A DNA stretch of 64,000 nucleotides from Xanthostigma xanthostigma (taxonomy: Eukaryota; Arthropoda; Insecta; Raphidioptera; Raphidiidae): contig OY754465.1 of the NCBI GenBank assembly GCA_963575645.1, positions 42,124,401-42,188,400 of the forward strand. Reading direction: 5' to 3'. The position numbers and the translations under genes were made by a program. The notes beneath the pieces are model-generated. The model was not told where the DNA came from. It searched no databases and saw nothing but the letters and a program-made list of their open reading frames with translations. Of this stretch, positions 1 through 11,378 are shown in pieces (the first letter of the stretch is position 1; each line of letters starts with the position of its first letter).

Positions 1-1620
1 AACATTTTTTAATGTTTCAAAAAACATTTCTTGTTGAGAAGTCATTATATTCCCGTGTTCTTTTGAAGCATCAAACTTTTTTAAACGGTTCAATCTGTTT
101 AAAAAGTATAATAATATGTTTTTTGGCAGTTTAAATGGAATTTTTTTAAGCATTTTATAAAGTCTATTATAAGAAAATGGAAATTCAATTTTTGATCTCA
201 ATCCAAGATATTTTTTATCCAAAATATTTGTCGACTCTTCAATACTTTATTGGGCTCTGAATATTGTAAAATTAATAGTTGTGGAAACAAATTTTCTGAT
301 TTCTCTACAGATAGATTACACAAAATTCAGCTTAATAAATTTATGTAAAAAAATTATTAAACATTTGAGACGAGTAATTTTTCTTTGTGACCACAAATGC
401 ACATAGAGCTTGAATTTTATAATAAATAATTAGACGGAGAGCCAACCGTCAGATTTCCTGTGCTTTGATAAATAGATAAATAGGAAGCCACAGTAGAGTC
501 GTCTCACGTATCAAGTTTTGGAAATATTGAGATATAGATATTGTAACGCAATGGAATTCTTTTTTATTGGTTTGATTGAAATCAGTGTTTTAAAATAATT
601 CATTATTGAACAAATTGGATACAAATTATTATAGTTAGAAAATTAGGATATAATATTAGACAAAATTATTTATTATAAATTTTTTTAATAATTCCGGCGG
701 TGGTCATCAAATTTTTTATTAAAGATGCTACTTGATCGAATTATATTGTGAACTATATTGAAATATTTTATTACTAGGTTGCAAAAATCTCATTTGGATT
801 GTGACGACACATATTTAAAAAAAAAAAAAGCATTGTAAAATTTTAAATTAACCATGCTGGAAAAATAATTGATCGATTGAAGCGATATATATTTTTTTAA
901 ACTGTATAATGTGTGTATACATGCATTTAACATTATATTTTTTGTACAATTTACATTATTAAACATATTTTTCTATGCATATTGATCAAAATAAAGCTTA
1001 AAAATTGATCTTTTTTTATATAGATTAATAATAATTTGTTTTTGGGTGACTACAATCTAATGTTCTATATGACAGAGAATTTCAAATCAAGTTTTTTGAC
1101 AACGCTGTCTGCAATTCAGTATGAGAATTATAAATCTTAAACTGAATGTAAGGATGCCAAGAACCTTGCATTACTAAATGATAAGAACTTATAATAAAAT
1201 ACCACTACGTCATAATGCAGGGCCGGCATCGTTACAATCTTATTTCTTAACCATAAAACAAAATATTTAAATCAACTTTATCAAACTTATATTCTCCCTC
1301 TTAATTTTAAACGCCGAGTATAAGCCGTTATAATATGATGACGTGTAATAAGATCACACTTTTTCATATATAGAAAGATGGTATATAAATTATCTTCTTC
1401 GTGGTTTGCTTATAATTTGACAGATGGATAAGCGTGATATTGTAGATCTGGTTAGCTAATCGCAGACAGAATATTATCTATATCACTTTGATAGCCGCAC
1501 AATTCCTACAATGAAAAATACACACTTTTCGAATTTTTTAGTAGAATAAATCGTCAAAATGTTTTCTAATCAATGTGTTATATAACTTCCAAAAATAAAG
1601 TTACTTTTATTTTGCCGGAT
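1..1620. other. AT-rich stretch without a recognisable gene
   Basis: All six frames are short and nothing resembles a coding exon. Around 1045-1130 there is a weak copy of the dispersed repeat also seen near 19.0, 20.2 and 21.1 kb (a TTTTTTGACAA..CTG.AA core). The rest is unique-looking AT-rich DNA. Confidence 0.6.
1045..1130 (+). repeat. Dispersed repeat R1, copy 1 (diverged)
   Basis: This stretch matches 19075-19155 and 21105-21170 on the same strand, and 20175-20240 on the other. Shared pieces are an ACAATCTAA-like word, then CAAG/CAGATTTTTTGACAA, then TCTGCAATTCAG. Copies are clearly diverged, so the repeat is old. Its class is unknown. Confidence 0.45.
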
Positions 1621-1659
1621 TATATGATAACAATGTCAATTCCGGTCATTTTTTGGATT

Positions 1660-1915
1660 GTCTTCTTGTCATCGTCTACATAAATAAAATTTACGACGAA
1701 ATGTCGGTCTCTACGAATACTTTCATACCATCATAGTATGCCAGCGTTCATTTTGCCGCAACCTACCGAAAGTCCCAATTTTTTGTTTTCTTAGGTCTGC
1801 GACTACATAAATAAAATTGATGTCGACATGTCGTTCTCAGCGAGTATTTTCATATCATCATGTTGTGCCAGAGTTCATCGTATCGCAATCCCTTGGCAGT
1901 TTTAAGTTTTCAATT
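1660..1915. repeat. Degenerate two-unit direct repeat, about 127 bp per unit
   Basis: Two adjacent units share the words CTACATAAATAAAATT, ATGTCG, TTTCATA.CATCAT and GCCAG.GTTCAT in the same order and spacing. They differ at perhaps a quarter of positions by eye. This looks like an old tandem duplication. No coding function is apparent. Confidence 0.6.
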
Positions 1916-2029
1916 TCCGGAGAAATAAAAATAATAATAATTGTGCTTCATTGCCAACTCTCACACTGTGTATGCGATACATAGGATATTCGACAGTCGG
2001 CTCTGGGACTATACGTGCGTGTGTGTGTG

Positions 2030-2115
2030 CTAAGGCATTCAGCGTATAAATGCGTAAGAAATGCGCCTACAAGATTATTCGCGAAACTCAGAACGGAAGA
2101 AAGGTTAGTGCTTGC
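2030..2115 (+). promoter_or_regulatory. Weak promoter-like and splice-donor-like spot
   Basis: A TATAAATG word at about 2045 is followed some 30 bases later by a locally less AT-rich stretch. This ends in a donor-like AAAG|GTTAGTG near 2100. That would suit a short 5' non-coding exon. No downstream exon could be linked to it, so this is only a suggestion; chance occurrence in AT-rich DNA is quite possible. Confidence 0.15.
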
Positions 2116-3098
2116 CTTTGATGTTCTACAAAAGCTTGCTGTCTCGCTGTGTGGGGTTAGTAACGTATATTATTATATATAAATATAATATAAAATGCTA
2201 TAACAGTTGGCGTAATTTCAAAATTCTTGGCGAGTAGTAAGTAGTAATATCATAAAAGAAATAATGAAATAAAGCCACAGTGTTATTGTTATGCTCTTGA
2301 TCAAGTTCTCGAGGTAAAAAAAAACTATAACCTTGATTTCATATTATGTAAGTAAATACTTTAAAGCCAGTCAACGTTTTTGAACTAATATTTGATAAAA
2401 GCTGAAACTTTTACCTCCCTTGATTAAGGTATTAAAGACATGTTAGGCTGACAGTGGTTATTTTCGGAGCAAAAAGTGTTTTAAGTTATGAAAGCTGTCA
2501 CTTGACGACTGCAGTTAATGACAAATAATAATCGTTAATACTTAATAATTAGGTTTATGGTTAAAATCCTAATAATGTATTTACCATATATGAATTAGGT
2601 GTTATATGATTGAGTTGATATAAAATAATACGATATAATATAATAAAATTCTTTATTTACTTGGCGAAATAAAATTAGTTAATTTCAAGCAAAACATACC
2701 TACAGTTATATAGGCATATTATTTATATTTCCTATAAATGATATTATGTATATTTGCTTATTACGCGTCTAAAAACAAGACACAATTTGTAGGTATTGTT
2801 CTGCGTAACATTTTAGCCCAGTGTTACTATTTTAAATCTTTTGAAGTACACACACATGAATTTGTAAACATTTGTTATTGTTTCCTTTATGTATGGTATA
2901 TTATGTTTAAAATAAAACAAAAGGAAATTTATAAATGAAACAATGCTCCAAATTATTATTATTAAAGATGTCATTACTGCAGAAAAGATGAGATAAGTAT
3001 AAAAGTACTTACGAGTTTCCCAAAGATAATCTTAAAAGTCTCTTTTCTGTTTAAATACTGCTGCTTATGCAAACGTACAAGATGTTTAGTTGAACATT
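2116..3098. other. No gene seen
   Basis: AT-rich sequence up to the left edge of the DIRS element. A 66-residue open frame at 2738-2938 has no recognisable domain and is no longer than expected by chance. Confidence 0.55.
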
Positions 3099-3242
3099 AA
3101 ATTTTATTTCGAGTATTTTCCTCAAGATCAGTTACTTGATAGATAAGCCTTCTGCTTGATGTTGCCACAGTGTTTAAATCGTGTAGAAACAAAATCTATG
3201 GTGTCCCTACACATTGCTCCACTCTGTCTACATCTCCATTAC
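3099..3242 (+). repeat. DIRS left inverted terminal repeat
   Basis: This is the reverse complement of about 8312-8440, through words such as CACAGTGTTTAAATCGTG and the GTGTCCCTACACATTGCTCC block. Its outer 45 bases are complemented again at 8113-8153. Confidence 0.88.
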
Positions 3243-3300
3243 GGTTTTCTGTGCGACGCGTTGCTTACAGTGTTTTTTCTTCTCACCTTTAATCTTCAGG

Positions 3301-3432
3301 ATGGGCAAAAGAAAAGCCGAAGAAAAAATAAGAAAATTGAAAAAGGGACTAAATAAATACGAGGAACAAATGGAAAAAGAAAAATCAGGTGAGAAAACAT
3401 CGCATGATCGTTTTCTATGCAACTACAAATAG
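3301..3432 (+). pseudogene. Gag-like N-terminal segment of the DIRS element
   Basis: A short open segment begins with Met-Gly-Lys-Arg-Lys. It is very rich in Lys and Glu and would form a charged coiled coil. A basic, coiled-coil start is usual for ORF1/Gag of DIRS elements. It is preceded by a pyrimidine-rich stretch ending in TTCAG and followed by a donor-like GTGAG, so the region to the right, including the tandem arrays, may be intronic or untranslated. Introns have been reported in some DIRS elements; whether this one used such sites is inference. Confidence 0.4.
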
Positions 3433-3870
3433 TTCAATTTGCGACATAACCTGTCATACACTGCTGTCATATCACAGACCTTAGACCATGTACACTGTAC
3501 AGTTATGCAGTTGTAGCCTGTGAGGTCAAAAATGAGAGGGAGCGCAATATGTTTCCAACAATATAGTACTGGCAAAATATAGTATTGGAGAAGTTTTTTC
3601 CGCGTAGCGGACATTACAGATGTGTGACATCTTCCTACAATACAGTACTGGCTAAGCATGTTCCGGTTTCCTGTGCGATACGTTAAACAGTGCTCTTTCG
3701 TCGGCGATTTACATCGAACAAGTTCACATAACCTCTGTGTGGCGAATGACGCATTTCCTATGAGGTCTAAGAAGAGTAGGAGCCAAGTATAGTCAACTAT
3801 ACAACACTGACATTTTATGTCCAAACACCAAGGAGGTCTATCAAGATGCAGCGGTAACAAACATGTATCT

Positions 3871-4853
3871 GTTACGATCATGTTAGATGTGTGACATCCA
3901 TCAACTACAATACCGAAAAGCATACACCTTGCGAAGGTTATGCTAGATGTACATTACATCTATTGCAACTACTGTTCGGTAACAAACATGTATCGTGTTA
4001 CGATCATGTTAGACGTGTGACATCCATCAACTACAATACCGAAAAGCATACACCTTGCGAAGGTTATGCTAGATGTACATTACATCTATTGCAACTACTG
4101 TTCGGTAACAAACATGTATCGTGTTACGATCATGTTAGATGTGTGACATCTATCAACTACAATACCGAAAAGCATACACCTTGCGAAGGTTATGCTAGAT
4201 GTACATTACATCTATTGCAACTACTGTTCGGTAACAAACATGTATCGTGTTACGATCATGTTAGATGTGTGACATCTATCAACTACAATACCGAAAAGCA
4301 TACACCTTGCTAAGGTTATGCTAGATGTACATTACATCTATTGCAACTACTGTTCGGTAACAAACATGTATCGTGTTACGATCATGTTAGATGTGTGACA
4401 TCTATCAACTACAATACCGAAAAGCATACACCTTGCTAAGGTTATGCTAGATGTACATTACATCTATTGCAACTACTGTTCGGTAACAAACATGTATCGT
4501 GTTACGATCATGTTAGATGTGTGACATCTATCAACTACAATACCGAAAAGCATACACCTTGCTAAGGTTATGCTAGATGTACATTACATCTATTGCAACT
4601 ACTGTTCGGTAACAAACATGTATCGTGTTACGATCATGTTAGATGTGTGACATCTATCAACTACAAGACCGAAAAGCATACACATTGCTAAGGTTATGCT
4701 AGATGTACATTACATCTATTGCAACTACTGTTCGGTAACAAACATGTATCGTGTTACGATCATGTTAGATGTGTGACATCTATCAACTACAATACCGAAA
4801 AGCATACACCTTGCTAAGGTTATGCTAGATGTACATTACATCTATTGCAACTA
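3871..4853 (+). repeat. 126-bp tandem array inside the DIRS element
   Basis: The word GTTACGATCATGTTAGA recurs at 3871, 3997, 4123, 4249, 4375, 4501, 4627 and 4753, an exact 126-bp period with about 7.8 units and few differences between units. Each unit is a dimer of two diverged ~63-bp halves. Each half carries a TAGATGT...ACATCTA inverted pair that could form a small hairpin. The period is a multiple of three, so a 140-codon open frame (3891-4313) crosses the first units. I take that frame to be a by-product of the period, not a proven protein. Confidence 0.95.
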
Positions 4854-5045
4854 CCGACAATACAGTACTGGCTATACATGTTCCGCGTGGCGGACATGTT
4901 AGATGTGTGACATCTACCTGCAATATAGTACTAGCTAAGTATGTTCCGCGTGGCGGACATGTTATATGTGTGACATCTACCTACAATACACTACTGGCTA
5001 AGCATGTTCCGCGCGGCGGACATGTTAGATGTGTGACATCTAACC
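4854..5045 (+). repeat. 63-bp tandem array adjoining the 126-bp array
   Basis: The word TTCCGCG.GGCGGACATG recurs at 4881, 4944 and 5007, giving a 63-bp period and about three units. Units share the TAGATGTGTGACATCTA hairpin with the 126-bp units. A related single unit lies at about 3595-3660, left of the large array. This looks like the monomer from which the 126-bp dimer grew. Confidence 0.92.
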
Positions 5046-5394
5046 ATTTTCCAAATCAATTGTCAATCTTGATCACCTAGACCCAGATAACTGTAAAAGA
5101 CAGTAAACATACAATACTTCGGTATTAAACATCAGGAACTAAGCAAGCCTGGTTTAGTTTCAGGAAACAACTCCATAGACAATAATGAATCATTCATTCA
5201 GTCAATCACCAATAGCAGTCACTCTAGTGTCACCTACAGCGAATACGAGTATCCGGAATACCCCCTCAGTGAAGGGCCAGACGGAGATGAACTAAAACTA
5301 TTTCCTGATCAGGAACCTGTGGAAGACGTCATCGAAGGAGTGCTACGATCTCGGAGACCGTGGTCAACAGAGATAAAAAGTTGAACGAAAGACA

Positions 5395-6269
5395 GTGTCA
5401 AATAAGTGCGACAGTCTCAGCTCTGGGAACAACATTATCAGAGCTAGTAAGATCCAAAGAAAACTAGATACTCGAAAAATTAATAACTGCATAAATGAGC
5501 TACTTGAAATGGGTGCCATTTCAAAATGTCAGCCTACTGTGGGTCAGCACCTATCAAAAATCTTCGTGGTGCCAAAACCAAATGGCAGTAACAGATTTAT
5601 TTTAATTTAAAAAAAAAAAAAAAAAAAATCTAAATACCTTTCGAAACACGAAACATTTTAAGTTGGAGGACATTAGGACTGCGATAAAATTAATTTCAAA
5701 AAATTGCTATTTTAGCACAATAGATCTGAAAGATTCATATTTTTGTTACACCTATAAATGAGGGTCATAGAAAATTCCTTAGATTCTCTTTTCAAGACAT
5801 TTTGTATGAATTCAATTGTCTACCATTTGGCCTGGCCTCAGCTCCATACGTATTTACAAAGTTAACGAGACCAGTACTTACATATTTAAGATCACGTGGT
5901 TGTATCTCAGTTAATTATTTGGATGATTTTCTAATAATAGAAAGTACAGCAGAACAATGCAAAGATAATATCGACTTCACTTCCAAGTTACTTCAGTCAC
6001 TAGGGTTTATAATTAATTTTGAAAAAAGTCTAACGACCCCTCGTAGAGTTTGTACATTTCTTGGGTTTGAATTAAACTCACAAACTTCTACATTGGGCAT
6101 TCCGCAGGAAAAAAGAAATAAAATATTTCTTTTAATACGACATTTCAAAGAACGAAGACAGTGTTCTATAAGAAAACTTGCTCATTTTATTGGCGTCATA
6201 ATATCAATATGTCTAACAGTAGTATACGGTTGGGTACACACAAAAATTTTGAACGTTATAAATATTTAG
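5395..6269 (+). pseudogene. Reverse transcriptase region of the DIRS element
   Basis: The region holds typical RT blocks: a KIFVVPKPNGSNRF block near 5555-5600, the LPFGLASAPYVFTK block near 5820-5865, and the catalytic YLDDFL motif near 5915-5935. LxxLGF and FLGF blocks follow. The sequence around the catalytic aspartates and the tail that runs into an RNase H are of the DIRS/Ngaro type. The enzyme would copy the element's RNA into a circular DNA intermediate. The region is not intact in this copy. Confidence 0.85.
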
Positions 6270-6379
6270 CGTTAAAGAAAAGAGATAATGATTACAATAT
6301 ATTAATCACATTCCCGACCGAATTTACAAGCGAATTTCTCTGGTGGCATAACAATATCTTACATTCTGTTAATCCTATT

Positions 6380-6666
6380 CGAACCAACAATTTCACTACG
6401 GAAATATATACCGATGCTAGCACTACGGGATGGGGTGCAGCATGCAATGGGGAAACATTCATGGTTTCTGGAAAGAAGATGAAAGTTCACATCATATCAA
6501 CTATTTGGAAATGCTAACGGTATATCTCGCAATTAAATGCTTCACAAAGGACTTAAAAAACTGCGAGGTATTACTTCGTGTCGATAACACAACAGCGATT
6601 GCTTATGTGAATCGTATGGGCGGTATCCAATTCCCAAACTTAAACAACTTAGCCCGAAAAATTTAG
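6380..6666 (+). pseudogene. RNase H region of the DIRS element
   Basis: The segment has the YTDAS.TGWGA block (first catalytic Asp) near 6410-6440, an NYLEML block (catalytic Glu) near 6495-6515, and an RVDNTTAIAYVNRMGG block (Asp) near 6575-6620. This order and wording are standard for DIRS RNase H, which removes the RNA strand during copying. It directly follows the reverse transcriptase, as in the family. Not intact. Confidence 0.85.
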
Positions 6667-7448
6667 AGTTGGTGAGAACATCGACATATTTGGATATTTG
6701 CATCGTATATCCAATCTAAAGAAAACAAAGAGGCTGATTTTGAGCCAGGTAGAACAAAAATCGAAACTGAATGGGAAATACACCCAGACATTTTCAAAAA
6801 GATTGTCAGTTGTTTCGGTAAACCAGAAATAGACTTGTTTGCCTCTAGAATAAATAAAAAGTGCTCAAAATTCGTATCTTGGAAAAAGGATCCAGAATCG
6901 TACGCAGTAGATGCGTTTACAAAAATGGGAAAAATTTTTACTTCTATGCTTTCCCGCCATTTTTCTATGATTATGAAAACTTTACAAGCTTACCCTGGTT
7001 TCCGCGAAGTTGTCAGCACGGCATATCTAAGAAAGGGCCATTCTAAACACAGCATTGAGGTCATCATAGCTTCAATATCCAACGCTACAGCTAAACAATA
7101 CGACCTCTACTTACGTAAGTGGTAAATATACTGTAATAAATGTCAAATTAGTCCGTACACACTAGACGCCGCTCTTATTAATTTTTTAAATGAACTGTTC
7201 AGTAATGGAGCTGCATATGGTTCCCTTAACGGCGCTAGATCAGCATTGTCAATGATTATGGGTCCGGAAGAGGTTCTGATCCCACAATAAAGAGATTCTT
7301 TAGGGGGGCCTTTAATTTAAGACCCTTAAAACCGAAATACGAAAAAACCTGGGACCCATCGCCAGTGCTAGAACACTTAGGCACTTTCGCCTAATGAAAG
7401 TTTAAACCTAGAAGTCTTAACCAAGAAAACAGTAACCTTACTATCTCT

Positions 7449-8021
7449 GTGTACAGCTCAGAGAGTACAAACTATTTCCTTATCAATATAGATAATATAT
7501 CAATATGTAACGAAACGTTAGAGATAAAAAAAAAAAAAAAAAAAACTGACAAATTTAAGACCACTGGCCTGGGTAGATTTCAACCTTTGTTACGAGTTCC
7601 AGACTTTACGGACAACCCTAACATTTGTCCAGCAACGGCTCTAGTGGGGTACATGAATAAGACTAAGAATATTAGATCTCACGCTAATAGACTATTTATT
7701 ACATTCAAAAGACCATATCACGCAGCCTCTAGTCAAAGTATCAGCCGGTGGATTAAACAAACACTAGAGGACAGCGGAATTAATACAAATATTTTTTCCG
7801 CCCATAGCACTAGACATGCTTCAACCTCTCTAGCAGAGAGACAGGGCATTAATATAGACATTATAAGGAAAACAGCAGGATGGACAAGGTCGTCTTGTTC
7901 CTTCGCAAAATTCTACAATAGACCTATTGTAGGAAATGACCTAGAATTTGCAAAAACAATTTTGCAATCCACCATAAATAAGAATGTTAAATACATATAC
8001 ATTATACACCTTTATATATAG
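7449..8021 (+). pseudogene. Tyrosine recombinase region of the DIRS element
   Basis: The C-terminal part carries the FSAHSTRHASTSLA block (the H-x-x-R pair of tyrosine recombinases) near 7797-7835. A GWTRSSCSFAKFYNRP block with the nucleophilic tyrosine lies near 7880-7925. This enzyme type integrates the circular DNA form without a target duplication and sets DIRS elements apart from LTR elements. The gene is the last in the element and ends close to the internal complementary region. Confidence 0.88.
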
Positions 8022-8112
8022 GTCTATATCAGATTGTTTAAATATGGCGGTGAGTGTAATAAAGTATAAAATATTCGCTCTCCGCCTTAAAACTTCTTTG
8101 CTTTAAACATCT

Positions 8113-8225
8113 ATCAAGTAACTGATCTTGAGGAAAATACTCGAAATAAAATTTTATGATCAAAGGAACTTACCTAAGTGATCTTCGATCATAATTTTAT
8201 GAGAGTATTTTCCGAAGAGATCAGT
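8113..8225 (+). repeat. DIRS internal complementary region
   Basis: 8113-8153 is the reverse complement of the element's left outer edge and 8154-8225 that of its right outer edge. The two halves abut at AAATTTTATGATC. In DIRS1 models this region templates joining of the ends into a circle. Confidence 0.88.
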
Positions 8226-8311
8226 ATCCCTCCCTACCCGAACGCATTCTTCTTCCCCTGTGGAAGTTATAAGGCTGCGAATATTATGTTTTTTCTCAGC
8301 TCTCAACTATA

Positions 8312-8496
8312 ATGGAGATGTAGACAGAGTGGAGCAATGTGTAGGGACACCATAGATTTTGTTTCTACACGATTTAAACACTGTGGCAACATCAAGCAGA
8401 AGGCTTATCTATCAAGTAACTGATCTCTTCGGAAAATACTCTCATAAAATTATGATCGAAGATCACTTAGGTAAGTTCCTTTGATCATAAAATTTT
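8312..8496 (+). repeat. DIRS right inverted terminal repeat and outer edge
   Basis: 8312-8440 mirrors the left terminal repeat and 8421-8496 is mirrored in the internal complementary region. The element ends at about AAAATTTT, 8489-8496. Confidence 0.85.
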
Positions 8497-9556
8497 GTTT
8501 GGAAGATCCAGGAAAATAAACTAGAATTGTTTCAAATCGAAATTTACGATTAAATTTGTGTTGAAAATTAAAATACGCCCTTTAAGTTCCATTTCTGGTA
8601 TGATATTTAAAGTAGATTTAAGGTGAGTTTTCACCAGCTGTACAATATCACCCTAATTATTCACCCGCATAGTTATATCGAGTATTTGAAAAATAGTTCC
8701 GAAAATCTCTAATTTTTATGAAAAACCTTATTCAATTTTTTTGATGGTAATGCTTTTAAAATAAACTATGATCCGGATTTTTATATATTATTTGATCCAA
8801 TTAAATTATATAAAATCAGGTAAGAATACAAAGATTAGTTTAACATACTACATACACAAAAAAAAATTGTTGAACAAGCTACTTAAACTCAGTATTTTTA
8901 ACAAAAACTTTAGAATGTTAGACATGTTGACAAACATCACGTGTTTTGATATAATTTTTTGACAAACAAATGTGTTTATCGTTGTAAGCAACAAGCAATA
9001 TTTTCCAAACAGTAATGCCTAATCGGATATAAAAAAAAATAAACGATCAAGTGCGAGCCGGTCTCGCTCACCGAGGGTTCGTACAAACTTGTAGGTATGT
9101 AAAGAGTTTGTCCATCACAGAAATCCAGTCTCGAAGATTTTTCAACATAGGTCGCGATCAGTTTACCAACTGCATATAAATTTATAGTCGCAAAAAACTA
9201 CTGATGCAACTCAAACTTTTTATCTATTATTTATACCTACTTACCTTATAATATGTAGTCAACAGACACCAGGTTACATAATATAATTACCTCATATTAC
9301 GATAACACTTCACATGTTATCACAGTGAAAATAGCCTTAGCTGCTACTCACTGTTTTTATTTATTTTTTTTTTTTTGTTAAAATAAAAAAAAAACAATTA
9401 TTTCATTTTATAACTTATTTTGATTTCCTCGAAAATGTTTTGTTCTTTTTTCAAAAGTATTGTAACGACTCGCGTAACGAGAAAGATATAGTTTCCGAAT
9501 GAAAAGTGTTTACAACAATTTCTATTTCCGAATTTCGAAGCAGTGAATAATGAAAA
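8497..9556. other. AT-rich stretch, with a tail-like repeat fragment
   Basis: No gene is seen; a 64-residue frame at 8768-8962 is low complexity. At 9048-9085 lies GTGCGAGCCGGTCTCGC followed by ACCGAGGGTTCGTAC. I recall this wording from 3' ends of dispersed insect repeats, possibly RTE-like, so the piece is probably a transposon remnant. Long T and A runs occur at 9365-9400. Confidence 0.45.
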
Positions 9557-9770
9557 ATTGGTTGTCTGTAAAGTCGGTTTACGGACGATAGTTTTACGTG
9601 ATAACGTTATAAATAAACATTGAAATGCGTACAAGCCGACGCTTGGGCCGATCGTGCCTCTCTATCGCTTATACCGCGCTCTCGCTTGCACGCTCAGGCT
9701 CAGGCGGAACGTGACACTTTTTCGTGCGTGCAGCCGGTGTTTCATCAATTTATAAGACGTTATCACGTCA
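9557..9770 (-). mobile_element. Family E element, short copy (214 bp)
   Basis: One end is ATTGGTTGTCTGTAAAGTCG and the other TTATAAGACGTTATCACGTC. The same two ends bound longer copies at 38901-39508 and 47942-48929 on the opposite strand. Subterminal ACGTGATAACG words are inverted with respect to each other. The interior holds a GC-richer block rich in GC.TCTCGCTTGCACGC-like words. The copy sits between A-rich flanks, as do the others between T-runs. No coding capacity, so it is non-autonomous; class unknown. Confidence 0.75.
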
Positions 9771-10209
9771 AAAAAATCAAAAAAAAAAACGGCACATTTT
9801 TAGGCAAAACGAGTCAAAGAGCACAGAATTCTTGGGAATTGTATACTCCTTGATAGTTTCGATATTGTCTTGGTTTTGATTCGATGTTTTATATATCTTC
9901 TCGGTCTCGCCGAGACAAAATCAAGGAAATCTCAGTTGTCATCTGAAGTCCTAATTGATACAGTCATGAAATCTCAAATGTTTCTCATTATATCTTGAAG
10001 CAGCATTATATGGATCAAGAGTCAGGCGGCATCCACATTGAATCAGTATTTCTTCTGATCCGATGTTGGCCGACATCGGAGGAAAAGCAAACAGGTTGAT
10101 AATGTAGGTCCCTACATTGGAAAGGAAATCTGGCTTCCGTTTCCATTGTAGGCACTTGCTGGTGCTTGCTTTTTAACCGACGAAAAACAAAAACGGAGGA
10201 GGTTCTCAA
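9771..10209. other. No gene; small palindromes
   Basis: Contains CCGATGT-TGGC-GACATCGG near 10059-10078 and TCCCTACATTGGAAA...TTTCCATTGTAGG near 10112-10150, both able to form hairpins. This suggests a MITE remnant. No coding sequence is recognised. Confidence 0.4.
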
Positions 10210-10565
10210 GTCGACGCGTATATATATTTGTTTTTTATTTATGTATGACCACGCATAACTTTTTACAGAGAAGTCCGATTTTAATAATTATTTTTTTATT
10301 TGGAAGGGTATACCCCGAAGTTAGTCCCATATAAATTTGGTAAAAAAATTCCAACCCTAAGGGTAGGAAAACAGGGGATGATTGATTGTGCACTCACTGA
10401 TTGTAATGTATGACCACGCATAACTTTTTACAGAGTGGTCCGATTTTGATAACTCTTTTTTTATTGGATAGGGTATACCTCGAAGTTGGTCTCATATAAA
10501 TTTGAAAAAAAAATCCTACCCTAAGGGTGGGAAAATAGGGGTGATTTATTGTTCACTCACAGATT
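10170..10565 (+). repeat. AACCGAC-type dispersed repeat with internal duplication
   Basis: It opens with TTTTTAACCGACGAAAAAC and GGAGGAGGTTCTCAA, wording common to a dispersed repeat in many arthropod genomes. Two direct units of about 178 bp follow (10230-10400 and 10408-10565). They share ATGTATGACCACGCATAACT, CCGATTTT.ATAA, GGGTATACC and CCCTAAGGGT.GG. Weaker relatives lie at 12215-12480 and 16735-16760. Non-coding. Confidence 0.65.
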
Positions 10566-10624
10566 TTCATGCTGAGTTGTGTATTACAATATATAAATTA
10601 TATAGCCACAAAAAATTATAAAAT

Positions 10625-11119
10625 AAAAACTTTTTAACAAAAAAATTAAACCGCCGAAAAACTGAAAAGCAAAAAATAATAAATCTTTTTATTTAACTAA
10701 ATTCTATCTAAGTAGTTGAACGTATGTGACAGTCTAGTATATCTAAGTAATTTTGAGTCGGCGTAAAACAATCAATGAACAAAGATCACTAAAAGAAATA
10801 ACCAAATAAAATTAACAATGATACGTGAAATCTCCAGCGATAAACATTAACATTCCAAACATGCGCTCTCCACACGACCACTCGCAACGACGTGTGCCCT
10901 CAGTGTGTGCCCGTTCGGGTTGCTCTGTCGCTGACATTAACTTCGTGAACGCTTGGAGATTTCAGGCGAAGGATTGTTGACGCCGACTCAAAATTACTTA
11001 GATATACTAGACTGTCACATACGTTCAACTACTTAGATAGAACTTAGTTAAATAAAAAGATTTATTATTTTTTGCTTTTCAGTTTTTCGGCGGTTTAATT
11101 TTTTTGTTAAAAAGTTTTT
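10625..11119. mobile_element. Foldback MITE with ~145-bp terminal inverted repeats
   Basis: 10625-10768 and 10978-11119 are near-perfect reverse complements; I see about one mismatch. They run from AAAAACTTTTTAAC through AACCGCCGAAAAACTG to ATTTTGAGTCGGCGT. The loop (~210 bp) is GC-richer and itself holds an inverted GAAATCTCCAGCG / CGCTTGGAGATTTC pair. No transposase. Near identity of the arms suggests a young insertion or continued conversion between arms. Confidence 0.88.
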
Positions 11120-11378
11120 CTTCTGATGTTGTCCGATATCGAATCGCGAGAAATACGGATACAATGCAGGTGCAGATTTAACCGTATCCCTGTATACACA
11201 CACCTATCGTAAAATGGATTTACTACAGACTTTATATTATGGAGACAGCTATGTGGTGTACAGAGAGCGGTCTGTCAGTTTACATTGTACTATTATATCC
11301 TGTGTACGCGATCAATCTACCTAGCCAACCATCACAGATAATCGAACTGACAATGAAACTGTTATTTTAAAGGACATT

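Larger units (their letters stand above)
3099..8496 (+). mobile_element. DIRS-type tyrosine-recombinase retrotransposon (fossil)
   Basis: The ends have the DIRS layout. The left terminal repeat (about 3099-3242) reappears inverted near the right end (about 8312-8440). Between the body and the right repeat sits an internal complementary region: 8113-8153 is the reverse complement of the outer left end, and 8154-8225 that of the outer right end, meeting at an AAATTTT junction. Inside are a gag-like start, a reverse transcriptase, an RNase H and a tyrosine recombinase, in the order known for DIRS1. The terminal repeats and internal complement still match closely, so the insertion is fairly young. 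The coding part is broken in several places, so this copy is a fossil. It carries tandem arrays at 3871-5040. There is no target-site duplication, as expected for this class. Confidence 0.92.

Noticed and set aside
3423-3923. 166-codon minus-strand frame
   Set aside because: It lies antisense in the DIRS element over diverged tandem units and has no domain.
3871-5045. Possible CRISPR-like array
   Set aside because: Units are tandem without unique spacers, and the context is a eukaryotic retroelement.
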